A stretch of 64,000 nt of DNA, taken from Mytilus edulis. Taxonomy: Eukaryota; Mollusca; Bivalvia; Mytilida; Mytilidae. The position numbers and the translations under genes were made by a program. Where the stretch lies: assembly GCF_963676685.1 (NCBI RefSeq), contig NC_092348.1:18513386-18577385 (forward strand), in the 5' to 3' direction. The notes beneath the pieces are model-generated. The model did not search any database, was not told the origin of the DNA, and saw nothing but the letters and a program-made list of their open reading frames with translations. Shown one piece after another: positions 44,161 to 57,635 of the stretch (within the stretch, counting starts at the first letter, position 1; each line of letters begins with the position of its first letter).

Positions 44161-46612
44161 ATAAAAATAAAAATGACAAAAATACCTGATCTTCCATAAT
44201 CATCTATCCTGTAAATATTACACATTGTAACATCCCAGCATAACCTGCATATTACTTATATCTTCCTGCAATGCATTCCTAATATTCATAAAGGAACTTT
44301 TATATAGGGGTGCTCTTCTCATGCTGAGGATTAAATGAGGATAGTAACAGGTACTTTAAAAGCTATATATAAAACGGATAATACTTAGAAGCATATGAAG
44401 TGCTTGGTGCGTACACTCCGGAGCATCTACATCAACTCCGGTATGTTTTGGGGAGGCTCACTGTTTTTGTGTATACTGTTGTCATAATCTAGTTTATCCG
44501 TATTGTTAATGTTAAGTGTTAATGTTTAATTTGAACTTGAATACTCATAAAACTTTTCTTGGCGTATATTGTTCATGAAATAAATTTCAATTTTTCTTCT
44601 CCGGCACTAAGTTAGAATGATTTCCGTAGTTTTTCTGCAAAGGTCTTGATGTAAGAAGGAGTTAGGATTATAGAGTTTAATCTGCCCTGATATGATACCA
44701 GATCCAACTTAATACCAAACAAATTAGTACTTTCAATATCAAACGCCTACGTTCCATTAATAGCTAAATTTGTATATCATCATACTTCATTTTAGAAATA
44801 TTATTTTCTACTTGCAGCTGAACTCTTTGATCCTATATATGTTTATATGTTTTACATCAAGTATGTTTGACACAGATGATAAATGATAACTATTATTATT
44901 ATTGCTAAATCAGATACAATTCAGAACTGGCGCACTTTTATTTGAAATTATAGCTTTTATATTGGTCGGTATTGGCCTTGTCCCACTTTGCAGAAATATA
45001 AATGATTTATTTTGTTTAAAGTTTCCACAGAAAGAATATAAATGATACATTTTGGTTTAAAATCTCCACAGAAAATGACATGTGAGATTCATAATCATAG
45101 CTTTGTGACAAATTGATGGACAAAAAAACACAAATTTATAATTTTAAGGCTAAGTGTTTAAAAGCAATATGCCAAAATGAGTAAGTGTCATTTTGCTATA
45201 AGTTTACAATTTTAATTTTGTTATTCATATTACCCGATTTTAGCCGTGGTGAAGCCGATACCAAATTTCGTAAATAATATAACAGCAAAATGAAAAAGTA
45301 AAACATGTATTTATAAATGCCACGAAAGTATTGTCGTGAAGTAACATCGCGCCAAAGCTAAGCTGATTTCATAATATTATATAGCAGTGCATAGTGCATT
45401 TATTAGCATTTCACCAAAAATAACTTATCAACTACAAATGTAATTAAAAAAAGTGTAAGCAATTGTTGAAAGATTTGGACTCCTATTACTGTTCATTTTT
45501 TTAGGGATATGTACTAGCGATACTGAACCTATTTACTGGCGACATTAAGCCAATCTGGTTATTTATTGATACAGAGTCGTAGTGATAAAGGATATGTATT
45601 TACTATTGATGTTAAATAATGTGCAAATAAGACGATTTGAATTGATTGGTAATGAAAAAACTTTCCCCAAAGACCAATTTTACGTAGAAGTTAACAACTT
45701 AAGGTCGTATTGCCTTTAACAATGACAAAAACACATCGTCCGATGTAATGTCTGATATTTACTAATCAAATGTACACTTTGCAGACATGGTCTATATCAC
45801 AGAACAACATTTCATTTATAAAGAGTTTTTTAACCAATCTGTGTCTTTGTTGATAAGTGCAAAATTGACAAAAACAAATATGTTTCTATTGCCAACATGT
45901 CACGTTAGGTCGTCAATACTATTTTTAAATTAGTTAACCGTCGCCGTAGTAAAACAGGCCAACTGTTTCGATGTTTAAAAAAAATGTTACTCTACTTTTC
46001 AACGATGCTTTATCCAAATTCACAATCATCTGTTAGGGGCTTTTAACGATAATTGATGCGTTTGTATGATAACTGGTACCCAACATCAAAGAAAATTGAA
46101 AATAATTGCAATTCCAAAGTTGACATAACCTTTGGTAATTGACAATTTTACATGTCTATTATTGAACATTTTGTTTTATAATAGAAATTTATAGAGCTTT
46201 TCTGTAGTTGTACTCGGGTTGCAAGGGGTAATAATGTCAAACCATGATAATTGATTGGCTTTAATATGCATGTCAGCTAACATAATTGTCTATTTTATGG
46301 TTACTGTTTTCACTAATTAGAAAAGAAAAATGTTGAGTTCTAAACCTTGACTCTCAGTTTCAAAATTGAATTTATGTAGGCTATGTTATTTTTTTGGCTT
46401 TATCAAGTTACACGTTATCTTGTATAATGTGTGTTCCAATTCAAAACCAATCAAACACAACGAAACCAACTAAGTACTTTATCATAGTGCATAGGTTCTT
46501 TTATCTCACAAAAAAAACATGTGTTTATATACATGCATATATAAACCAGATTATAACAAATTCCACATACAGACATGAAAAACAACTCATTTTATTCTTA
46601 AAAGAGGGATGA
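44161..46612. other. Non-coding region between units A and B
   Basis: AT-rich, without reading frames that carry motifs. Near 44410-44500 there is a weak match to the family-2 Penelope-like 3' UTR (CTCCGGAGCATCTACATCAA). Nothing else is recognised. Confidence 0.5.
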
Positions 46613-46790
46613 AAGTTGCCAAAGGGATATTCAAACTCATTAGTCGAAATTAGGTGACAATGTCATGGCAATAAACGAAGAAAAGACAAGCAAGTTCATA
46701 AAACACAACATAGAAAACTCAAGACTGAGCAACATGGACCCCTTACCACACCAGAGGTGATCTCATGTGCCCCGGGAGTAAGCAGTTTCT
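46613..46790 (-). repeat. Reversed fragment of the family-2 Penelope-like 3' UTR
   Basis: GATATTCAAACTCATTAGTCG, ACAACATAGAAAACTCAAGA and GAGGTGATCTCATG are the reverse complement, diverged, of the 3' UTR at about 25900-26110. Confidence 0.6.
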
Positions 46791-47670
46791 GATATACCTG
46801 TACGTATCCGCATTCACAAACCGTTGTGTACTAAACTAAGAAGGTACATTTCTGGCCACTGTTTCTGAGTAGGAAATACTTAATTTGCAGCAAGTAGCTA
46901 CAAAGTGTTATATGCCTAAATACGTATTTTGAGTCGAGACAACATATTAAGGTCTGTTCAATGATGGTGAATTATAAACAAGGTTTAGCACATAAAATAT
47001 GGAGTGTGTTTAATCAGAATTGTTTGAACCCCGACAGTAAGAAAACAGTGCAGATTTGGAATTCAGATTTTGAAATGCGGAAGGCCTTTAAACTATGAAC
47101 TATGAAGATTGAGGTATGTGGACTTGTGTCCCTCTCCCTTAATCCGGTTCTGCAGGGTGCATTGATATGGTAAGTACGTCCCGTCATGTATGTTTTACTT
47201 GTTATAAATAAGTCCGAACGGTTTCGTTTATGAAGGAAAATTGAACATTTGATTTGCTTTTTATTGAAATGTATATTAAAAAAAAACTTGTTAGCAAATC
47301 CTTGTTATTTAAAAGTATAATGTTCCTGTTGTAATTGGTTTATTGTCCTATGTGTACAGGCATAGGCCTGATTCATAGCATTGTTGCCAATTTAGGAACG
47401 AATATTCAATGTTGTGTTGTATGTCCTAGAACAACATACACATCAAAGTACGTGTCAAAATAAAATATCCCATGAATATACAAAGACGTAAGGCATTTTC
47501 GTAGAAATTCGAAGTTGTTCCTAGAAATGTTTGTCATTCCAATCTGTTGCCATAATAGGTCAAGCGACATTTAACATTTAAAACGTATGTATAAATCGTA
47601 TACAAAATGTTTCAGTTTCATGCCAGGTTCCTTCAAAGTGTAATGTTCCAACATACACTAACAGTAGATA
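46791..47670. other. Non-coding; upstream region of the FReD pseudogene
   Basis: No gene is seen. From about 47452 onward the sequence is similar to the region upstream of the intact FReD gene (from 17253), marking the left edge of unit B. Confidence 0.55.
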
Positions 47671-50600
47671 ATGTGGTTTGGTCTTGTATTGGTGCTGCTT
47701 TTAGCAAAAAATTATGCAGACGGATAACTTACCTCCACTTCAGATTCTGGTAAAAATATTTTTAACATATCTTCGTGTGTTTGACTCCGTATAATTTTTG
47801 TTCTAAACGTTACGCCAATTATTATATATCGTACATTGGTTTCTTGATCATTTAAAAGTGCATCTGCTTATATATACTTATCTATGTATTAATTTTAGTA
47901 TCATTCTTATAAGTTATAATTATTTTTTTTATAAGGTGTTTGCTGTTATGGGAAAACAGCTGAAAGAGTACTCAGCATATTGGCAACTGGTAAATACGGA
48001 TCTTTGCTGCCTTCAGGTAAAAAACAATACATAAACTCACTTAAAATATAGTTTTACACATACATTTGTTTTAGTAGTACTTTGTCTGTTAAAAAAAAAC
48101 AACAAAAAAACAACATACAATTCGAAAATGATATAAACATAAGTATTTATTTGTTTGGAATATATTAATTGATTTGAGTTCAATGTTCCGGCTTTGACAT
48201 TTGTCATGCATATATTAGAATTTAAAAAATTATCTTTTTACAGTATATTTACATTACATTCAATGTTATATTTCTCATATGATTCTACATTTATAGGGCC
48301 AAGAGTTCGCGACTGCTCGGATTTAGACCGAAAACATTACAAAAGTGGAGTCTACAAAATCTACCCGGCAGGTGGCGCTGGATATAAGGCGTATTGTGAT
48401 ATGGAGACGAATGGAGGAGGATGGACAGTAAGAATATTTCACAATAATAAGAGATAGCGGCAGCTATGGACTTCATTATGGAAGGAACCCTTTTTCATGT
48501 TTTATTATAAAAACAGTATTCCACTGTACAGTGCATGACTGGACTCGCTTTTCAGTGATTCAAACCATCTATTTGTTCATGTATACGATTATTATGCCGA
48601 TATGTTCTGTACTTTTATAATTATGTATGCACACATGTAATCTACAGGTATTTATCCCATTCAGTAAATGCACAAACAACCTGGAGAACACCACATTATA
48701 TAATGTTTCTTTTATGCACTATCACTGATTTTGAATTATAGGGTTTTCAGCGAAGACAAGACGGTTAAGTAGATTTCTCTCGAGGTTGGGAGGACTATGA
48801 AAACGGATTTGATAATTTTAGTACGAAATTCTGGCTAGGTTAGTATTTTCATATAATAACTTTACCGCTTTCATTAACACATTGATTGTCGAATAGTGCA
48901 TACCATTACAGAAATCCTTTATCACTATTGTTTTGTTGAATTGTTCTTGTGGTGCCACAGATCATTGTGGGTGTTGATTGTGTGCTTATATACATGTTTT
49001 CACCCACCGTTCTCTGAATGTAACATTCCTAATTCAGTAGGCTGTATGTCAGTGGTTGTCATTGATTGTTGTCTCTAATCTTTGTTTTTTCGTTGATTGA
49101 TTTGTCATGAATCAGACCGTTGCTTTTTTGATTGAACTGCTTCATATTTGTTATGTTGATGTATTCAAAAGGTGACCAAATTATTGTTGTTATACTCTGT
49201 TTTGCAGTCCGTCTTTAATTCGACTATATTGGATAGGTTTCAAAACGACAAATTATGTTTAATTTATCATGTTTTATAAATCTAATATAAAAGAAGGTTA
49301 GATATAAAAAGGACCAACATTTTCATCTTAAATTTCCTCCTTTCCTTTACTCCGATTTTTAAAGGTAATGACAAATTATATAAACTAACATTCAGACGTC
49401 AGTATGAGCTCAGAGTTAACCTGGAGGATTTTGATGGCAATAAAGCCTATGTCAAATATTCAACCTTCTAGATTGGCGTCAAGTCAACTAACTACAGACT
49501 GACAGTGAAGGGTTATAGTGGAACGGCAGGTACTATATATATTTATAAATAGATTTTAAATATAATAAGCTCTAGTTCAACTGTTCTTATCGAATCGTAG
49601 AAAGTATACTTGGGCATATATTCAAGAATGTAATAAAATTAAATTTTAAATACGGTTTAAAATTAATCCAGTTTTGGAGATCATGGCAATTTATACGAAG
49701 TACATACTCGACAGTTGAATCATCACTACACTCAGTAATCGTGTATAAAACGTATTTAAATCTAAAGTATGTACAAAAACGTGGCCTTTACACATTAAAA
49801 TTTGTGCTTCGTATGAATCATAATTAGCTTGGTGAACTTGCGTGTAGACACATTACTATGTAAAAAGAATGGTAATTTAAAAAAAAACGAATATGTTTTC
49901 CATGGTTTGATTGTTTGCTTTTGATGGACGATGCAATCGTTCGTTTGTAATTTGTAGAAGGTGAAACGGAAATAAGCTTGCAATTTGATGAAATATGAAT
50001 GAAACAAACTGTCTTTAAATAAAGGCAACAGTAGTATACCGCTGTTCAAAACTCATAAATCCATGGACAAAAAACAAAATCGGGATAACAAACTAAAACC
50101 GAGGGAAACGCATTAAATATAAGAGGAGAACAACGACATAACACTAAAATGTAACACATATAGACAAAATCCCACGAGAATAACAAATATAACATATATA
50201 TATAACATCAAAACCAAATACATGAATTTGGGATAGACAAGTACCGTGACACGTCTTATCGCAATGTGAATTTACACTCAAAAATAAGAGAAAACAAACG
50301 ACACAACGTTATAATGTAATACACACAGAAACGAACTATAATATAACAATGACCATATTCCTGACTTGGTACAGGGCATTTTTAAAGGAAAAAATGGTGG
50401 GTTGAACCTGGTTTTGTGGCATGCCAAACCTCGCACTTTTATGGCCATGTGAAATATAACATCAAAATGACAAAACAGGACTACAATATAAATAAATTGG
50501 AGAACACAATAGACAAAGAATCACACGAACAATAGCCAACAAAAGGCAACAAGTTCAAAATTTTAATACGCCAGAAGTGTATTTTGTCCACACAAGACCT

Positions 50601-51071
50601 ATGTGTGACGCACAGATACAAAAGTTTGAAAGCCGAAACGAGTACAAAGTTGAACAGCATCGAGGACCAAAAGATCAAAAAGGTTGTGCCAAAAACGGCA
50701 AGGGTTTTCCGTTAAGTTACCAGAAAATCCCTATAATTTAGAGTAATTTATACTTTTGCAAACAGTAAATTTAATAAACTTTTTATCTATATTTATATTT
50801 TTTGCAAACAAAAGGCGATGCTTTGAACGCGCATACTAATCAGGCTTTCTCGATAATAGATAAGGATCATGACAGCAATAGCGGTTACAATTGTGAATAA
50901 CTTTACAAAAGAGGTTGGTGGTATGAAAGGTGCTATGAAGCAAATCTAAACGGACTTTATATTGGAAATAAAAAGGTTGACAAAGGAATGCGTTGGGAGA
51001 CTTGGAAAGGCACTCAGTCAATGAAGACTACATCGATGATGATTCGTAGAAAACAACTCTTACATATCTAG
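47671..51071 (+). pseudogene. FReD pseudogene, paralogue of 17452-20879
   Basis: The same six-exon layout is kept: 47671-47749, 47936-48016, 48297-48427, 48742-48838, 49365-49529 and 50815-51071, with identical lengths for exons 2 to 5. Exon 1 lacks four codons of the signal peptide. In-frame stops occur at 47725-47727 (TAA, just after the signal peptide), 48766-48768 (TAA where the paralogue has AAA), 49469-49471 (TAG for TAC) and 50898-50900 (TAA). Exon 3 is still well preserved (SGVYKIYPAGGAGYKAYCDMETNGGGWT split across its length). The last exon ends about eight codons later than the paralogue's. Intron 5 holds a 700-bp repeat. Splice sites look usable, so a non-coding transcript is possible. 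Confidence 0.9.
50030..50735. repeat. Dispersed repeat, copy 2, in intron 5 of the FReD pseudogene
   Basis: Colinear with 33668-34411 over about 700 bp. The intact gene's intron lacks it, so the insertion is later than the duplication. Confidence 0.75.
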
Positions 51072-51288
51072 AGTGTGTATACTGCCATTTTTGATTGTGC
51101 AATCGCAGTACAAAATAGATCTAGTTATATGCTCAAATCTGCAAATTTGGAGACGGAATTGATATCTAACAGTTAAACTGTTTATTCATATAACAAAAAC
51201 TTGGTAACTTATTGTATTATTATAAATATTTAAACAAATATCAAATGTTGTGTCTTAAAAATATTTTTTCCAAAAAAAAAAGAATTAA

Positions 51289-51310
51289 GGGGAGATAACT
51301 CTTTTAGTAA
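51289..51310. repeat. Isolated GGGAGATAACTCTT motif
   Basis: AAGGGGAGATAACTCTTTTA is the terminal motif of the inverted-repeat element at 63358-63996. Here it stands alone. Confidence 0.4.
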
Positions 51311-51649
51311 AAAATATCTACTGCACGGACAAGGACATTTTTTATCTTTACTTATATTAAGAAAATAAGTTCGGAGACACCATAATTTCTTTTAATTTCT
51401 TAAAACATATTACAAAACCCATCTTCTCACAATGTAATTAACAATTTTGTTATGCGTACAAGTGTGTTTTTTCATGTTCAATCTTACCAAATTTTGGCGA
51501 TTTTCAACAACTCATAGCTTGGAAAATAGCACGGTGGGCAATACTTTTGTTACATTTTTGAAAAAAACCCATAGCGAAATCTTCATTTTGGCAAAGTATA
51601 TGAAAATTCTTTCTGAGAAAGTATATACTAATGGTCAACCTTAAAACAA

Positions 51650-52324
51650 ATGAAGATACACCACTGTATTTAAGATATATCTTGTTATTGTTATTATTTG
51701 TTTTCCTCTGGAATACAAAGACACGTTAATGTCACAACATGAGTTTCCCATCGACGGGAAGCGGAGTCAAATACACTGATATTTGCGACAGCAAAATGAA
51801 GTTTAACGGAAGCCAAACTTATGTTACGACACAATTATTTCTATTCTAATGCCATATATTAAAAATAAATTCAATTTCAGTAAATATTTTGATCAGAAAA
51901 GGCTATATCTGCAAAAGTCCGCAAAACTGTAACATCGTTTTCTTTCCGAATTAAGAAATAAACACTTGACCTATTGATACGTTTTGTACGCTTCTGAATG
52001 GTTTGAATATATACACATAGACGTTTTTGTGCATACGATGTGATTTTTGTCTTTATTTTTAAAAAATCACATACTCAAGCAAAAATCTAAATTCAAGATC
52101 GTTGCCTTCCTTAGTTATGTACTGGATGAACCCTTAAAAATATTTGTCAATTAAAACTATCGTTCGACATACACTAAATGCATCAGTATAACACTATATG
52201 CCGAAGTTCATGTCCTGTTATCAGAAAAAAGCAGAGAGTAAAAAAATACAAAAATACATTTCATTGTACATGGAAAAATCAAAACGGTAAGTAGTTTCTT
52301 TTAAGCTTATGATTTTTTTTTATT
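51650..52324. other. Unit B flank, colinear with 20918-22060
   Basis: Blocks near 51655-51730 (ATATATCTTGTTATTGTTAT) and 52085-52250 correspond to unit A at 20918-21010 and 21885-22060. The Penelope-like fragment at 21250 is absent here. Confidence 0.6.
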
Positions 52325-53395
52325 TCACCTTGGTATATGTCACCTCGTTTTAGAATGTTTGACTGATGATAAACAATTTGTATGATTCTCTTATAGTAAA
52401 CGGTTAACTTTGGTGCTTTCAAGTATTATTTTGCATTTTCATCTTAATAGCCAAATTAACCACACTTTCTTTGCACCCTAACTTCTCTATTAGGTTTGAC
52501 CATTATTCACCATTATATTAAACCTATCCAAACATTCATATACCAAGTAACTTTATGTAGTATCCATCGGGTTGCATTAAGACATGAACTATTATAGACA
52601 GTAGAATTTTCTGTTAAAAATGCTAACAAAAAAAACCAGCAGGGACGTTGTAACTAAATGAAATAAAACATCAGGCAAAGATATTCCCAAGTGACTATGA
52701 TTATATCGAAATCTAGTTTATTTACATGAAATTGTATTGACACGTCAATTCATATTTTAATGCAAGTAAATCATATATTTTTTCCTTTTATTGTTTTGTA
52801 CATAAATTAGGCCTTTAGTTTTCACGTTTGAATTGTTTAACATTTGACAATGTGTTTGTTGCCTTTAAACAGATTACTTAGTGGTTTTGGGTTTGGTAGT
52901 TGTTAATACCTACGCTGACCTCTAATAAATTATAACAGGGTGTGGGTTTGTGTTCTCGAAAAATTAACATGTCTACCCTTCATACATTTGCGTTGTCTGT
53001 TTTGTTTAGCACTTTTTGCAGATAAAAAATTCGGGTATATACAGATATAGGTCTACATCATTTTGTGTAAACCTGATTTATAAATAAACTATTTTGATTA
53101 ACGTATATTTTTCTGTTTGTGTTTTCACAAAACACCCCTTTCTACTTGTTATTTACGACACACATTATTTTTAAATCAATATCTCGTGCATGACCCACTT
53201 GCATCGTTCACGGATTTGCACGAACTCCAGTTGCAGCGATTAGTCAATTCACAACTCGTGTGGCCGTAATAAATTTTGTCACGTTTTCATATAACGCGAA
53301 GGTAGCACACATCCTTGGCGTTATTATGTTTAGGGTTTACCAGATTTCGGCCTATCTTATCCTAGCTGTGCAGTTCCAGTTTGTCAATATCTGTA
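52325..53395. repeat. Segmental duplicate, unit B copy of 35695-37110
   Basis: Shared landmarks are AGTAAACGGTTAACTTTGGT, CATATACCAAGTAACT, CATAGACA/TATAGACA, ATATATTTTTTCC, GTATATACAGATATAGGTCT and CACTTGCATCGTT. It lacks the family-2 Penelope-like insert found at 36112-36522, so it is the empty site. Confidence 0.8.
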
Positions 53396-53540
53396 AAAAG
53401 TTTCCAAAAACTTTTGACCTTGTCCTATGCACATCAAGTCGATCCGCGACATCAGCACAACTGATTCCGGCATAAACCCTCACAATAGCTCTCTTGCGGT
53501 CATTGTCTCTAAGGCCTGGTAGACGCCCATTTTTTTAAAA
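53200..53540 (-). pseudogene. Tc1/mariner-like transposase N-terminal remnant (unit B)
   Basis: On the minus strand from about 53535 the frame reads GRLPGLRDNDRKRAIVRVY, then AGISCADVADRLDVHRTR, the first helix-turn-helix of Tc1-type transposases. It is followed by decayed sequence with stops (LTNWNCTARIR), where the family has its linker and GRPR AT-hook-like motif. The catalytic DDE part is missing. The paralogue in unit A (36950-37330) is more decayed. Confidence 0.55.
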
Positions 53541-53964
53541 CGTTTATGTATTTTCTTACCAATGGCGTGTCTGAGAACGTCAGTGAAAAAACTATTTCAA
53601 ATTTCATTTTTAAACGTATAGGTAAAGAAGGTTAAAACATGTATTACACGTGTAAAGCTTAAATGACGCGAAATCAACCACCCAGAAAAAGTGCGACTGT
53701 TTAAAATTACCAGTAGACCTAAAGCTTATATCATTGATTTTTAAATATTTTTTTCCAGAAACGAAAATAACGGGAAAAAAATGGAAAAAAAATGTTGATA
53801 AACTTTTTTGCTCATCAGTATAGTACCTTAAAAACGGGATTACATTACTTGCAATACTTAGATTAGACATGGAATCAATTCAATTACTTTGGTCTTATTA
53901 AATTAGTTTGAAAACATACATATAGGTGCTCGTTTGTACGTTAAATGATTATCATTGTTTTAGG

Positions 53965-55450
53965 TTTACTGCAGTTCCTTGAATACTTTAAAAAGTATAG
54001 AAAAGCGAATCAGTTGGCTATAGTTAAATTATTATCAATAAAGATTTTTAGTACAGTTCATGGTATTCAACCTTTACTTCCTTTGTATATAGTGCGTGTG
54101 GACTTTTTTGTCTTTTCGTTGAGTTTTGTTTTTTGTCGCGGTGTTGTCAGTTTCTCTTTTAAAATTATAAGTTTAAAAGTCCCCACGGTATGTACCGACT
54201 CTTTTCCCGAACTCATTATTGTATTAGTTGTAAAAGTCAATATGACATAAACTTTATCTACGTTTGAATTACAGTCAAACACACCATTTGAAAGCCTATG
54301 TTTAGCATTCAAATGTCCCTCAGATGAATCCAACGTCTATACAGTTTAAATGTTTGTTATTCTCTATGTTAATTGAAATGACTGTTTTTAAAATCAATCA
54401 TTGGTGCTATAGGCTTGATTAGCAGTATGTCAACTATTGTATCTATTTACTACTGAAAATTCAACCTTGAAGGAAAATAGTAAAAGTCGGTCGACACAGT
54501 TTTGTAAAAAATAATTCGAATTTGTTAATTTGCCATACGGATGCGTGTTAGCGCCTCACACTTTGATGTATGTCTTCCTATGTTTGCATTAAAACTCAAC
54601 CCCTTCCGTTCTGACGCAAACACAAGAAAAATAAGAAAACACAATGTGTTTGTGCCTATCCGCTTTCTTACATTTGTGTTTTAACTTAACTACTTTTTAT
54701 TATATCTACCAATAATACAAACATATTTACAATTCTACATAGTATACGTAGGTTATGAAAGGAGTTTTACCTATTGTTGTCCTAGTTGTTCCTATTCCCT
54801 AGTTATGTCGACATAGAGTATTTACATGTTGTTGTGTAGGATTGAAGTACTTTGCAAGTCGTTAATTCTTAATTTCTACATATCTCTTTTGTAAATTTGT
54901 TTTAGCTCAGCCATTATATTTTCTATACAAAAGTCATGTGTTTAGATATCCATCTTCCTTTCGTAGGGCAACAATTCAAGAACATTTGGTAGTATTTTAG
55001 AAAATTGCTATAAATATCGGTAAATAGTTATCAAAGGTAGTACACTCTATTAGAGTTCATGCCAATGAGACAGTAATATAATGCAGTTATACAAACAAAA
55101 TACACTACACAAAATTACAAATGTACACTTTCAAATCACCCTAAATCTAGAAACATGTGTCTATCTAAGTTAATCTATTATCTTTGTTTAATACAATCAT
55201 TTCTCGAAGTACAAACCTTGCAAATGTCCCTACATGTACATTGTGTACTTTTAACGAAGTAAGAATGCGAATAGTCCTTTGAGAACCAAGTGACTGTCAC
55301 AATTCTGCGCTTCTTGCTCAAATAAAATCGCCACATTCTTTTCGAATAGATGTTCAAAAACCCAGCGTCTTTAAGATATATGATGAACTCATGAGAGGAC
55401 TGTTTCATACTTTGTTTTTAAGTTTAACCTTAACGTTGACAGTGAGTGTT
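53965..55450. repeat. Segmental duplicate, unit B copy of 42724-44160
   Basis: It keeps the same block order as unit A, with small indels. This is the right-hand limit of detectable similarity between the units. Confidence 0.75.
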
Positions 55451-56639
55451 GGGTAAAAAACAACAAGAGTTTAACTATTTGCTAAACTTTTTACAAAACT
55501 TTGTTTGCTCACTGCGATACAAAATTTGTTAAATCACTGTGATACATTTTTTTAAAAAAAATTTTCGTTAAATATTTTTTTGAATTTTTGTTGAAAAATT
55601 TGGTATATGCTATCTTTTTTCTTTTGCTAGAAAATATTTGATAAACATATTATTACATGTCATTTTCCATAAAGTCTGTGGTATTTGCCCACGACCCATA
55701 TCAACCCCTCTAGCTTCATATGGGAGTCTTGGAATGATACCAGTGCCAATATGGAAATGACATGTACTAATCTACAAATATACACTTTCCAACGTTTTGT
55801 GAACCTGTTCGTTTATTTTCGTAATTCATTTTTTGCCATGGCGTTATACATTTTTCTTCTACCGAGTCCGATGTTGGAATAGCAGTGTTTTTGTCTTCGA
55901 GTGTAATTAGGGCTAAAAATGCAATTTTGATAATCAAAATACATCCAAAAGACTACCGGAAAATAAATAATCCTTTTAATGGCAATACAATTTGGGTAAT
56001 ACGTTGATATGTTTTTCATATTTTCTCAAGGTGTTTAAGGTTATTTTTATATTAAGGGTCTTTCATGCTTGTTTAACCATGAAAGGATTTTAAAAGAAGA
56101 GAAAGGATATGGGTATCAATACATGTCGATGACACAAAATATTAAGTTTATGCAAAGAAAAAGAAATATAAAGCAAAAGATCATCTTTTTATTTCTGTTA
56201 TTCACCCCGAAGTCACAGTAAGGTCTTCAACACAGAGCAAAAATTATTACCGCTGCAAGTGTAAAACGGCCCCTGACATCAGTTTATTTACAAACAGATG
56301 ATAACCCCACAACTGTGAATAGAAGAACAAAGCCATGATATGATATCAATAAAATAAATCTGGCATAAAGAATCAAACAGTAACAAAGTGGCAATCACAT
56401 GGAAGCGTGCAAAACAATACATTTATACAACCACCGGGACACAACGAGTAACATGTAAGATAACTTTGCATACATGTTAATATGGTGTTAGATAAATAGA
56501 TTTATCGAACACTTGTCATATTAGTATCTGTTTGAATGGTTACAGATCCAGATAAAACTAAAAACGATTTCTTTAAAGGACAATATTTTTATTAGTGTCA
56601 AGGATCATATAATATTGTACTGGCATTTGATACAGTTAT
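55451..56639. other. Non-coding, nothing identified
   Basis: AT-rich DNA without coding motifs or element ends that I can define. Confidence 0.5.
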
Positions 56640-56880
56640 CAATACAGATTGGCTTTACTTGTTTCTTGGTTGATAGTTTTTATCATTAAAAAACAATGTA
56701 TCAAACACATTCGACCAAATTAACTGACATTAATAGAGACCCCAGTGATAAATAACCACTGATAATACACATTAAAACCTAAGATTTGAAACTGTGTGCA
56801 CTTTTATGAAGAAAACAATTCAATTTCATAATTGATTTAGAAGTTCTTCTAAGGCAGTTTAGTACATGTTTGTTATATCA
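56640..56880. repeat. Direct repeat flanking the CGT-rich element, left copy
   Basis: GATTGGCTTTACTTGTTTCT, CATTAAAACCTAAGATTTGA and GCACTTTTATGAA correspond to 58625-58880 with moderate divergence. Confidence 0.65.
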
Positions 56881-56931
56881 ATTATGATCGTATCAGTTCA
56901 ATTTAAATATTTAATCGTACTTGCAAACCCA

Positions 56932-57635
56932 GAACAATATACTAATATAACAGAAAAGTTGATAAAGAGATAAAACGATACGAAAGATTTTGATTAAACA
57001 TTCAAAACTCGAGAGAAACTGACAACTCAATTTCGAAATGAATAACAACAGACGACGAAAAGACAATGACGCTCATAAAACAGTAAAAAGAAAAATCAGC
57101 ATTAAGCATCACGAACCCAACTAAAAATGAGGAAATATCTGGTGGTTCAGAAGCGAGTGCCGATCCTTATTCACTATATGAGGATATAGCTGCAGTACGT
57201 TATACCGGCGTCACACATCAGTGTATAGCTCCGACGTACGTTAAAAAATCAAGTACGCTGCCAATACGCTAGTAACTTTGGGTGAACAATATACTAATAT
57301 AACAGAAAAGTTGATAAAGAGATAAAACGATACGAAAGATTTTGATTAAACATTCAAAACTCGAGAGAAACTGACAACTCAATTTCGAAATGAATAACAA
57401 CAGACGACGAAAAGACAATCACGCTCATAAAATAGTACATATAAAAACTAAACATTAAGCCACACGAACCCCATCAAAATCTGAGAAAATCCGGTGGTCC
57501 AGAAGCGGGTGCCGATCCTTATTCACTATATGAGGATATAGCTGCAGTACGTTATACTGGCGTCACACATCAGTGTATAGCTCCGACGTACGTTAAAAAA
57601 TCAAGTACGCTGCTAATACGCTAGTAATTTTGGTG
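56932..57635. repeat. Two 352-bp tandem repeats
   Basis: GAACAATATACTAATATAAC starts at 56932 and again at 57284. The 352-bp units are very similar, with a few substitutions and small indels in the middle. Each unit ends with the left TIR of the CGT-rich element (at 57205 and 57557), so that end is present twice. Confidence 0.9.

Noticed and set aside
54067..54333. 88-codon minus-strand frame.
   Set aside because: It lies in a segment present in three copies (42724, 53965, 62605) and the frame is not kept in the other copies.
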